Under the pieces are notes generated by a model. That model was not told the origin of the DNA. It worked only from the letters and a program-made list of their open reading frames with translations, and searched no databases. A stretch of 64,000 bases of DNA from Streptomyces caeruleatus (GTDB lineage: Bacteria > Actinomycetota > Actinomycetes > Streptomycetales > Streptomycetaceae): positions 505,813 to 569,812 of the forward strand of contig NZ_KQ948927.1 in the NCBI RefSeq assembly GCF_001514235.1, written 5' to 3'. A program made the translations under genes and the position numbers. Shown here one piece after another: positions 1 to 7,238 of this stretch. Position 1 is the stretch's first letter. Every line of letters starts with the position of its first letter.

Positions 1-1793
1 TCGAGGAAGCGCACCGCGCCGTCGGGCGCGACCACGGCGGGCGGGGGGTGGCCGGCCCGGGCCAGCGCGAGGCGGCGGGAGATGGGGTCGTAGACCGCGT
101 ACAGACAGGTGGTGCCGATCCCCGCGGCGCCCTCCGCGGCCTCCTGCGGCCCGGCCTCCTCGGCGGACAGGTGCACCACGAGATCGTCGAGGTGGGTCAG
201 CAGTTCGTCGGGCGGCAGATCGACGTCGGCCAGGGTGCGCACCGCCGTACGTACCCTGCCCATGGTCGCCGCGGCCCGGACGCCGTGACCGACCACGTCG
301 CCCACGACCAGGGCCACCCGGGCGCCCGACAGCGGGATCACGTCGAACCAGTCGCCGCCCACCCCGGCCCGGCCGCCGGCCGGCAGATAGCGGGTGGCGA
401 CGTCCAGGGCGTGCTGATCGGGCAGCGTCTGCGGAAGCAGGCTGCGCTGGAGGGTCATGGTGGTCGTACGTTCCCGGCCGCGCTGCCTCGCCCGGCGGAT
501 GCCCTCGGCCGCGGCGCTCGCCAGCTGCTCGGCCAGCCACACGTCGTCCGCGTCGAACGGCTCCCGGCGCCGGTGCCGGCCCAGCAGCACCGCACCGAGC
601 ATGCCGCCGCCCTGGGCGCGCAACGGCACCACCATCACCGAGTGCACCCGCGCCCGGCCGATCCAGGCGGCCTGCGGGTCCTCCTCAGCCCAGCGCGCGA
701 TGGCCGCCTCGCCCACCCCGTACACGGCCGCCTGCCCCTCGACCAGGCATCGGGTCACCGGTGAGACCGCCGGGTAGCGCACCGACTCTCCCGGTGTGAC
801 GCGGGCGCCGCCGTCGTCGACGACGGACCGCACCGCGACCCGGCTCAGCACGGCCCGCCCCGCCGACTCGGCCGACAGCACGGGGTCCGCCTCGCCGCTG
901 CGCCGAAAGGCGTCCAGCACCTCGACCGCGACGTAGTCCGCGACGGCGGGTACGACCACCCCGGCCAGCTCCTGCGCCGTGCGCTCGGCGTCCTCGGTGG
1001 TGCCGATGCGGGGCAGGGCCTGAAGCAGCATCCGCTGCCGGGCCGGATCGCCGCCCGCCGTGTGGTACGCCACCAGGCACACCGCACGGACCTGACCCTC
1101 CGGGTCCTTCAGCGGAGCCAGTGACGCCGGCCAGCCGCCCTCCGCGCCCACACCCCCCGGACCCATCACATCCGCGACATGCTGCACGCCGCCCCCGTCG
1201 AGCACCAGCCGCATCGCTGCCTCGGCCCGGTCGCTCAGCGGATGCGGTGCGAGCTCCGTCAGACGCCAGCCACGCATCTCCTCCGCGCTCAGCGACAGCG
1301 CACCCTCAAGGCCGGCGTTCGCCGCCACCAGCCGCAGCTCCCGGTCGAACACGCCCACGCTGCACGGAAGTTGGCGCAACACCCACTCCCCGAGCATCCC
1401 GTCCCTCGGCAGATCCTCACCCGGCGGCGACGACGACGGCCCCCCGGCCGCGCCCGCCACCACCAGCCACTCGGCCGCCGCGCCACGGGACGTCCTCCGG
1501 TGCGCCAGCAGCCGCCGCGGCAGCTGGCGCCCGTCCCGGTGCCGCAGCACCGCCGAGCCGCTCCAGCCCCGCCGCCCGGCCGCGACCCGCCGTACCCGTT
1601 CCTCGATGTCATCGGCCACCAGCCAGGCCGCAGGGCGCCCCACCACCTCGGCCGGTCCGTAGCCCAGGAGGCGCCCGGCCCCCTCGCTCCACCCCGTCAC
1701 GATGCCCCGCTCGTCCACCGTGGCCGTGCACGGCTCCTGCGGCGCGACGCTCGCCCGTGCCCACTCGCCGGAACGGGAGGAAGGACGCGTCAT
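1..1793 (-). CDS. PAS/GAF-containing SpoIIE-family PP2C phosphatase (partial, 3' end outside window)
   Basis: The open frame starts at ATG 1793 and leaves the window at base 1 without a stop, so only about 597 residues are visible. The N-terminal 230 residues look like two PAS-type sensor domains (CTATVDERGIVTGWSEGAGR, then SVGVFDRELRLVAANAGLEG). A GAF-like region follows at about 280-430 and then a SpoIIE/RsbU-type PP2C domain with VGGDWFDVIPLSG, VVGDVVGHG and ending near the conserved ARAGHPPP. These proteins dephosphorylate anti-anti-sigma factors in partner-switching pathways; here the input would be a small ligand or redox signal sensed by PAS/GAF. The substrate is not identifiable from the window. 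The last part of the PP2C domain lies outside. Confidence 0.88.
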   Translation of the reverse strand, partial: MTRPSSRSGEWARASVAPQEPCTATVDERGIVTGWSEGAGRLLGYGPAEVVGRPAAWLVADDIEERVRRVAAGRRGWSGSAVLRHRDGRQLPRRLLAHRRTSRGAAAEWLVVAGAAGGPSSSPPGEDLPRDGMLGEWVLRQLPCSVGVFDRELRLVAANAGLEGALSLSAEEMRGWRLTELAPHPLSDRAEAAMRLVLDGGGVQHVADVMGPGGVGAEGGWPASLAPLKDPEGQVRAVCLVAYHTAGGDPARQRMLLQALPRIGTTEDAERTAQELAGVVVPAVADYVAVEVLDAFRRSGEADPVLSAESAGRAVLSRVAVRSVVDDGGARVTPGESVRYPAVSPVTRCLVEGQAAVYGVGEAAIARWAEEDPQAAWIGRARVHSVMVVPLRAQGGGMLGAVLLGRHRRREPFDADDVWLAEQLASAAAEGIRRARQRGRERTTTMTLQRSLLPQTLPDQHALDVATRYLPAGGRAGVGGDWFDVIPLSGARVALVVGDVVGHGVRAAATMGRVRTAVRTLADVDLPPDELLTHLDDLVVHLSAEEAGPQEAAEGAAGIGTTCLYAVYDPISRRLALARAGHPPPAVVAPDGAVRFL

Positions 1794-2145
1794 CACCGCT
1801 CCTCTCACCGTTCACCGCTCACGTGCGGGCACCGCCCCCTGACCAGCATGATCCCGGCGCACACCAACCACAACCGGAGGCGGTCCCGGCACGCGACCGC
1901 GCCTGTGACACGCCTGTGACAGCGGGCGGACGTGGTGATGACCTCGCCCAAACATTCTCTTTACAAGGGGCAAAACGCAGCATTCAGGCATTCAGGCATT
2001 CAGGCATTCAGGCCTTCGGGCATTCGGGCCTTCGGGCATTCAGTCACTGCCGGCCATTGCCCTCTGCTTCCAAGGGTGTGAGCAGAAACGACCGCGCCGA
2101 CCAGCCGGTGAACCAACCGCGCCGACCAGCCGGGAGAACACCCCC
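1794..2145. other. Intergenic region between the PP2C gene and the LuxR gene
   Basis: These 352 bases carry no coding sequence that I can support. They hold the upstream region of the leftward phosphatase gene and the rightward HTH gene, an AT-richer patch around 1950-1970 and an eight-copy octamer array described separately. Confidence 0.6.
1980..2043. repeat. Eight-copy 8-bp tandem repeat (GCATTCAG family)
   Basis: Eight consecutive octamers: four exact GCATTCAG, then GCCTTCGG, GCATTCGG, GCCTTCGG and a final GCATTCAG. The array lies in noncoding DNA about 100 bases before the LuxR start. The unit is not a multiple of three, so a protein-coding origin is unlikely; slippage or multiple protein-binding half sites are possible. 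Confidence 0.9.
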
Positions 2146-2394
2146 ATGCATCCCACCCCCACCGCGATCCCCACCACGACCTCCACCGCGACCCCCACCA
2201 CGACCCCTTCGCTCACCCCGCGCGAACTGGAGACCCTGCGCCACATCGCCGCAGGCCGCACCTACTGCCAGACAGCTCGCCACATGGGCCTGTCCCAGCA
2301 CACCGTCGACACTTACCTGCGCCGCATCCGGGCCAAGTTCGACGTCAACACCACCGCCGAACTCACCCGCCTCGCCATGGCCCTCGGCCTGTAG
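2146..2394 (+). CDS. Small stand-alone LuxR/NarL-type HTH protein
   Basis: An 82-residue protein made of a Thr/Pro-rich N-terminal 20 residues followed by a complete LuxR C-terminal HTH (about 21-82). The family signature is visible as LTPRELETLRHIAAGRTYC, the recognition-helix region LSQHTVDTYLRRIRAKF and the trailing TTAELTRLAMALGL. There is no receiver or sensor domain, so activity would have to be set by expression level or a partner. Start ATG 2146 is preceded by a GGGAGA about 10 bases upstream. Many Streptomyces encode such HTH-only proteins near sensor phosphatases, but a functional link to the divergent PP2C gene is only inferred. Confidence 0.85.
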   Translation: MHPTPTAIPTTTSTATPTTTPSLTPRELETLRHIAAGRTYCQTARHMGLSQHTVDTYLRRIRAKFDVNTTAELTRLAMALGL

Positions 2395-2571
2395 GGCCGG
2401 CCCGGCGCAGTTGCGTTCATAAAGAACGCGGCCTTTCCAGGCATCGTCACATCCCCGAAATACGACCGTCCCATCTCCTCCAGGACTGCGATCTACGGTG
2501 GGCGGCACAGCCCGCCGCCCGGCCACCGTCGCCCGAAGGCACACCCCCGCCCTCGCCCCGACAGGAGCCCC

Positions 2572-4596
2572 GTGTCCCGCCCCGCACTCCCGGCCCTCGC
2601 CCTCCCGCCCTGGCTCGCCCACGCGCTGCGCGCCCAGCGCGGACCCGTGCCCTGGAACGCGGTCCTCCGAGGGGCCCTGGCCGCCGGTCCCCTCCTCCTC
2701 GCCGCGGTCCTCGCCGACCGCACCTCCCTCGGCGTGGTGGCCGCCATCGCCGCCATGCTCGCCGGCGTCAACGACCGCCCCGGCAGCCGCCGCGCCTCCG
2801 TCAAGCGGCTCGGGATGCCCGCGCTGGCCGGGGCCGCCGGGCTGCTCGTCGGCACATACGCCGGTGACCACCTCGGCGCCGTCCCGCTCACCCTGCTCCT
2901 CACCGGCCTCGGCCTCCTCGCCGGCGGCATCAGCGCCCTCGGGTCCGTCGCCTCCGCCGCCGGTACGCAACTCCTCGTCGCCTCCGCCATCGGAGCCGGG
3001 ATGCCGTTGCCGGAGAGCGGGTGGCAGCGGGCGCTCGTCTATCTCGCCGGTGCCGCCTGGCTGCTCGGGCTCCGGCTGGCCCTGCCCACCCCTGGCTCCC
3101 TCGTCGGGGACTTCCGTTTCGACGGGGAGCGGGACGCCGTCGCCGATGTGTACGACGCCGTCGCGGACCTCCTCGACGCCGTCGGCACCCGGGACGCCGT
3201 CGCCCGCCGTGTCGCGCTCACGGCCGCCCTCGACCACGCACAGGACGCCCTCACGGGACCCCGGCTGCGGCGCTACGCCTCCTCGTCCACCGAACGACGG
3301 CTGCACGCGCAGTACGCCGCCGCCCTGCCCCTCGCCGAGGCCGCCACCGCGCTCGCCTGGGCCGGGGAGGGCGTAGCCGAGCGTGCCTCCGAAGGGCCGC
3401 GCAGGCTCGCCGCGGCCGTACGCGGCAACACGCCCACCGGCCCCCTCCCCGCGCCCTCCCGTTCCGCGCCCGCCCTGCGTGCCCTCGACGACGCCCTGCT
3501 GCACGCCGCCGAGGCGTTCGACCGGGGCCGCGGGCACAGCGACCTGCACACCCGGCGTCGTCGTACGGCCAGGGACCGGGTCCGGGCCGTCCTCGGGGCC
3601 GGCGGACGGGAGTACGGCCTGCGGGTCGCGCTCGGCTTCGGGGCCAGCGCCGCCATCGCCCAGGCCCTGCACCACGCCCAGTGGTACGGCCAGCACGAAC
3701 ACTGGTACTGGCTCCCCGCCACCGCCGTCTTCCTCGTCAAGCCCGACCTCGGCCCGCTCGTGTCCCGGGTGCTCTGCCGGGCCGCCGGCACCGTGCTGGG
3801 AGCCCTTCTCTTCGCCGGGTTCGCGGCCGTACTGCCCCGCCCCGAGGGCCTCGTCGCGCTGGTCGCCCTGAGCGGCGCCCTTATCCCCGTCGCCACCCGC
3901 CACTTCGCCGCCCAGACGGCCGTCGTGACCGTGCTCGTACTCGCCCTGGTCATGGTCGGCGGCGAGCCACAGGCCTCCGCGAGCCGCATCGGCGAGACCC
4001 TTCTGGCCTGCGCGATCGTGCTGGTCGTGGGGCACCTTCCGATGCCGGGCCAACGAGGCGGAGGCGTCCGCGCACGCCTCACCGAGGCGCACCGGGCCGC
4101 GCACGCCTACCTCGCCCATGTTCTGCGCGAGGCGGATGAGGCGGATGAGGCGAATGAGGCGGACGAGGCGGATGAGGCGAATGAGGCGGACGAGGCGGAC
4201 GAGGCGGACGGAGATCAGGGTGCTCACGGTGGCCGCGTACAGGATGTGCGCGAGTCGAGTGCGAGTCGGGACACCCGGACAGCATCCCGTGCCCTCCGCT
4301 GGACGCTCCGTCGCGAGGCCTACCGGGCGCTCGCCGAGGCGCGTACCGCCATCGCCCTCGCCGCAGCGGAACTGCCCGCGCTCGCCCGGCACTCGGAGGG
4401 TGCCGACGACGTCGTCGCCACGCTGGAGCGGCTCGTCGACGCGAGCACCGCGTGCGCCGTACACCTCGACGACTCGGGTCGGCTGACGCCGCGGGACGGC
4501 GCTCAGCTCACCGAGTTGCTGGCGGAACTCGCGGAGCAGCGGGAACGGGTCGGGCCAGGTGGGCCCGGGGCTTGCGAGGTGCCGGTCGCGGGCTGA
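2572..4596 (+). CDS. FUSC-family integral membrane protein with EAD-repeat tract
   Basis: A 674-residue protein starting at GTG 2572 behind AGGAG. Two hydrophobic blocks are visible: residues about 35-180 (e.g. GALAAGPLLLAAVLADRT and LLLTGLGLLAGGISALG) and about 345-500 (e.g. LPATAVFLVKPDLGPLVSR). Soluble segments separate and follow them. This is the duplicated layout of the FUSC (fusaric acid resistance/aromatic acid exporter, YccS-like) superfamily. The substrate is unknown; efflux of aromatic acids is the family precedent. Residues 520-546 are a perfect three-residue EAD/EAN repeat absent from the family core, placed in the cytosolic C-terminal domain just after the last membrane block. 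No companion membrane-fusion protein is adjacent. Confidence 0.85.
   Translation: MSRPALPALALPPWLAHALRAQRGPVPWNAVLRGALAAGPLLLAAVLADRTSLGVVAAIAAMLAGVNDRPGSRRASVKRLGMPALAGAAGLLVGTYAGDHLGAVPLTLLLTGLGLLAGGISALGSVASAAGTQLLVASAIGAGMPLPESGWQRALVYLAGAAWLLGLRLALPTPGSLVGDFRFDGERDAVADVYDAVADLLDAVGTRDAVARRVALTAALDHAQDALTGPRLRRYASSSTERRLHAQYAAALPLAEAATALAWAGEGVAERASEGPRRLAAAVRGNTPTGPLPAPSRSAPALRALDDALLHAAEAFDRGRGHSDLHTRRRRTARDRVRAVLGAGGREYGLRVALGFGASAAIAQALHHAQWYGQHEHWYWLPATAVFLVKPDLGPLVSRVLCRAAGTVLGALLFAGFAAVLPRPEGLVALVALSGALIPVATRHFAAQTAVVTVLVLALVMVGGEPQASASRIGETLLACAIVLVVGHLPMPGQRGGGVRARLTEAHRAAHAYLAHVLREADEADEANEADEADEANEADEADEADGDQGAHGGRVQDVRESSASRDTRTASRALRWTLRREAYRALAEARTAIALAAAELPALARHSEGADDVVATLERLVDASTACAVHLDDSGRLTPRDGAQLTELLAELAEQRERVGPGGPGACEVPVAG
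4129..4209 (+). repeat. Nine-copy 9-bp repeat encoding (Glu-Ala-Asp/Asn)n
   Basis: Nine in-frame copies of GAGGCGGAY/GAGGCGAAT inside the FUSC gene, encoding 27 residues of EAD or EAN. The unit is a multiple of three, so copy-number change would not break the frame. The tract is strongly acidic. Confidence 0.95.
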
Positions 4597-4681
4597 GGCC
4601 GACGTGCCCGGGCGGCAGGCCCGCGCGACAGCGCCGTGCCGGGATGCGCGGTTCACCTCACGCGGTCCGACGACCGCGTCG

Positions 4682-4687
4682 TACGTT
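4682..4687 (+). promoter_or_regulatory. Putative -10 box of a leaderless amidohydrolase transcript
   Basis: TACGTT matches TANNNT and ends 6 bases before ATG 4694. No Shine-Dalgarno is present, which fits transcription starting at the start codon. Confidence 0.5.
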
Positions 4688-4693
4688 GACGTG

Positions 4694-6058
4694 ATGACGC
4701 CTTCTCCCGCGGAAGCTCCTGCCGACCTCATCGTCACCGGCTGCACCGTCCTCCTGCACGACGACCGAGAGCGGATCGGGTTCGAGGAGGACGCCGCGAT
4801 CGTCGTACGCGGCGGTGTCGTCGAGGCCGTGACCACGGCGGACGCCGTACGCGACCGGCCCGCCGCCGAACGCCTCGACGCGTCGGGTCAGGTCGCCCTC
4901 CCCGGCCTCGTCAACTGCCACACCCACGCCCCGATGGTGGCCCTGCGCGGGGTCGCCGAGGACCTGCCCACCGAGGAGTGGTTCAACGACGTCGTCTGGC
5001 CCATCGAGTCCAACCTCACCGAGAAGGACGTGGAGTTGGGGGCGCGGCTCGCCTGCGCCGAGATGATCCGGGGCGGCGTCACCTGCTTCGCCGACCACTA
5101 CTTCTCGATGCACACCGTGGCCGCCGTCGTCGAGGAGTGCGGCATCCGGGCCCATCTGGGGGAGGCGTACTTCTCCTCCCAGGGCCCCCAAGGGCGGGAG
5201 AAGTCACTGGAGTTCGCGCTGCGGCACCGCGACTCCGCCGACGGCCGGATCACCACCACCCTCGCCCCGCACGCCCCCTACACCGTCGACGACGCCGACC
5301 TGGCCGCCACCGCCGAACTCGCCCGCGAGCACGGCCTCCCCGTGCACCTGCACGCCGCCGAGAACCGCGACCAGGCCGAGACCAGCCTCGCCCGCCACGG
5401 CGTCACCCCCGTCGAGGTGCTCCGGCGCACCGGGATCCTCGACGTCGACGTCCTCATCGCGCACGGCACCGGCATCCTCGACCGCGACCTGCCGATTCTG
5501 CGGGACGCCTCCGGCCGCACGGCCGTCGCCACCGCGCCCCGCGGCTACCTCAAGTTCGCCTGGCCCACCACCACACCCGTCCGCGCCCTGCACGACATCG
5601 GCATCCCCGTCGGCCTCGCCACGGACGGCGCCGCCTCCAACAACTCCCTCGACGTCTGGGAGTCGATGGCCCTCACCGCCCTCCTCCAGAAGTCGACCAC
5701 CGGCGACCCCCGCTGGCTGACCTCCCGTCAGGCCCTGCACCACGCCACCCTCCAGAGCGCCCGCGCCCTCGGCCTCGGCGACACCCTCGGCACCCTCGCC
5801 CCCGGCCGCCGCGCCGACATCATCCTGGTCGACCTCACCGGCCCCCACACCCAGCCGGTCCACGACCTCGCCGCCACCCTGGTCCACAGCGCCCGCTCCT
5901 CCGACGTCCGCACGACGATCGTCGACGGCCGGATCCTGATGCGCGACCGGGAGCTGCTGACGATCGATGTGCCCGCGGTGGTGAGGGAACTGGGGGAGCG
6001 GCTGCCGGCCCTCCTGGACCGCAGCCACGGCGGGCGGATCCAGGAATACGACACCTGA
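4694..6058 (+). CDS. Amidohydrolase, MtaD/SsnA-like deaminase
   Basis: A 454-residue metal-dependent hydrolase of the TIM-barrel amidohydrolase superfamily. Metal and catalytic motifs are in order: NCHTHAPM (about residue 75), HLHAAE (about 220), AHGTG (about 255) and ATDGAASNNS (about 310). The C-terminal LAPGRRADIILVDL is the usual return to the small beta domain. Closest families are 5-methylthioadenosine/S-adenosylhomocysteine deaminases and SsnA-like chlorohydrolases. Ring deamination is likely, but the exact substrate cannot be read. The chosen ATG follows a -10-like TACGTT with no ribosome binding site; GTG 4691 just before it is an alternative. Downstream lies an unusual 15-bp repeat. 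Confidence 0.85.
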   Translation: MTPSPAEAPADLIVTGCTVLLHDDRERIGFEEDAAIVVRGGVVEAVTTADAVRDRPAAERLDASGQVALPGLVNCHTHAPMVALRGVAEDLPTEEWFNDVVWPIESNLTEKDVELGARLACAEMIRGGVTCFADHYFSMHTVAAVVEECGIRAHLGEAYFSSQGPQGREKSLEFALRHRDSADGRITTTLAPHAPYTVDDADLAATAELAREHGLPVHLHAAENRDQAETSLARHGVTPVEVLRRTGILDVDVLIAHGTGILDRDLPILRDASGRTAVATAPRGYLKFAWPTTTPVRALHDIGIPVGLATDGAASNNSLDVWESMALTALLQKSTTGDPRWLTSRQALHHATLQSARALGLGDTLGTLAPGRRADIILVDLTGPHTQPVHDLAATLVHSARSSDVRTTIVDGRILMRDRELLTIDVPAVVRELGERLPALLDRSHGGRIQEYDT

Positions 6059-6115
6059 AACGTCCTCGTTTGAAACGTCCTCGTATGAAGCGTCCTCGTT
6101 TGAAACGTCCTCCGA
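6056..6115. repeat. Four-copy 15-bp direct repeat beginning at the amidohydrolase stop codon
   Basis: Four adjacent copies of a 15-base unit, consensus TGAAACGTCCTCGTT, with one to three changes in copies 2-4. The first copy begins with the TGA stop of the amidohydrolase gene. The array sits about 80 bases before the DUF899 start, where operator sites could act. Confidence 0.9.
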
Positions 6116-6194
6116 AAAAATCCGCGCCCCGCGATGAGTTACGCCCCTCCCAGCGGTCACCACCCGGAACGGACCGTTGCGAGGAGGGGCGTCC

Positions 6195-6884
6195 ATGTCG
6201 CTTCCGGAGGTCGTGTCGCGTGCGCGGTGGCGCGCGGCACGTGAGGAACTGCTGGTCAGGGAGAAGGCGGCCACGCGTGCGCGTGACGCGCTCAATGCCG
6301 AGCGGCGCAGACTGCCGATGGTCGAGGTGGAGGAGGAGTACGTCTTCGAGGGCGGCGACGGCAAGGCCGACCTGCTCGACCTCTTCGACGGGCGGGACCA
6401 ACTCGTCGTCTACCACTTCATGTTCGCCCCCGAATGGGACGCCGGGTGCCGCAGCTGCTCGGGATTCCTCGATCAGATCGGGCACCTGGCCCACCTCAAG
6501 GCGCGCGGCACGACCCTCGCGGCCGTGTCCAGGGCGCCGTACACGAAGATCCTGCCGTTCAAGGCGCGCATGGGCTGGACGGTGCCTTGGTACTCGTCCT
6601 ACGGCAGCGACTTCAACCACGACTTCGAGGTGACCCTGGAGCACGAGGGCGAGCTGGTGGAACGGCCCGGTGTCAGTTGCTTCCTGCGGGACCGGGACCG
6701 GGTCTTCCACACCTACTCGACCTATGAGCGCGGTCTGGACGGGCTGGGCTCGACCACCGGCTTCCTGGACCTCACCGCGCTGGGCCGGCAGGAGGAGTGG
6801 GAGGAGCCCAAGGGGCGTGCGTCGGCCCTTGGGGCACCTGCGGGCAGTGAGCGCATCCGGTATCACGACGAGTACGAGGACTGA
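6195..6884 (+). CDS. DUF899 thioredoxin-like family protein
   Basis: A 229-residue protein matching the DUF899 family: an N-terminal helical segment (LPEVVSRARWRAAREELLVR), then a thioredoxin-fold core with DQLVVYHFMFAPEWDAGC and SCSGFLDQIGHLAHL. PVPW-type signature residues are seen in WTVPWYSSYGSDFNHDF, and the C terminus ends IRYHDEYED. The cysteines in DAGCRSCSGF lie where thioredoxin-like folds carry their active site, but no activity is established for the family. Start ATG 6195 follows GAGGAGGGG by about 5 bases. Expression may be affected by the 15-bp array upstream. Confidence 0.85.
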   Translation: MSLPEVVSRARWRAAREELLVREKAATRARDALNAERRRLPMVEVEEEYVFEGGDGKADLLDLFDGRDQLVVYHFMFAPEWDAGCRSCSGFLDQIGHLAHLKARGTTLAAVSRAPYTKILPFKARMGWTVPWYSSYGSDFNHDFEVTLEHEGELVERPGVSCFLRDRDRVFHTYSTYERGLDGLGSTTGFLDLTALGRQEEWEEPKGRASALGAPAGSERIRYHDEYED

Positions 6885-6912
6885 CACGGGGCGTAGCGGT
6901 TGATCATCGAGG

Positions 6913-6928
6913 GTGAGCGCGCGCTCAC
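6913..6928. promoter_or_regulatory. Perfect 16-bp palindrome GTGAGCGCGCGCTCAC
   Basis: A complete dyad with no central spacer, about 30 bases after the DUF899 stop and 110 bases before the small protein at 7039. It has no T-run and is short for a terminator, so an operator is equally possible. Confidence 0.45.
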
Positions 6929-7038
6929 ACATCGCGGTGAACGAGTGTCAACTACGTCTCAGTCCCGTCACCGGGCGAGGCGATTCACCTCCGGCAGGCG
7001 TTAACTCCTACAAGTACGACGCTGATCGGAGGTGCAGG

Positions 7039-7224
7039 ATGGTGAACGGGCGAACAGTGCTCGAACGCTTTCCCGCGGGCGGGCCGCGGGGTTCGTGGCC
7101 GGCGGAGGAGTTCGCACACGCGCGGCGGATGGAAGGCCTGCCCGCCGAGGTCGTCATGGACCTCGCGACGGACGCCTTCCTGGTGATCGTCCGCGGTGAC
7201 GTCCCGCTCGACGCCGCCGCCTGA
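7039..7224 (+). CDS. Small conserved-looking hypothetical protein (61 aa)
   Basis: A 61-residue acidic-to-neutral protein with no recognizable domain. Start ATG 7039 has a strong GGAGGT 5-6 bases upstream, which decides against more upstream in-frame starts. The C-terminal part (EVVMDLATDAFLVIVRG) looks like a helix plus beta strand. It is convergent with the ABC exporter gene 14 bases downstream. The ribosome binding site and GC-biased third positions support translation; I assign no function. Confidence 0.65.
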   Translation: MVNGRTVLERFPAGGPRGSWPAEEFAHARRMEGLPAEVVMDLATDAFLVIVRGDVPLDAAA

Positions 7225-7238
7225 CCCGCCGGTGCGGG

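Noticed and set aside
2044..4836. Long open frame on the minus strand across the FUSC gene
   Set aside because: Third-position GC bias of a forward gene keeps antisense frames open. The product is Gly/Arg/Glu low complexity without any domain, while the forward frame has membrane segments and a ribosome binding site.
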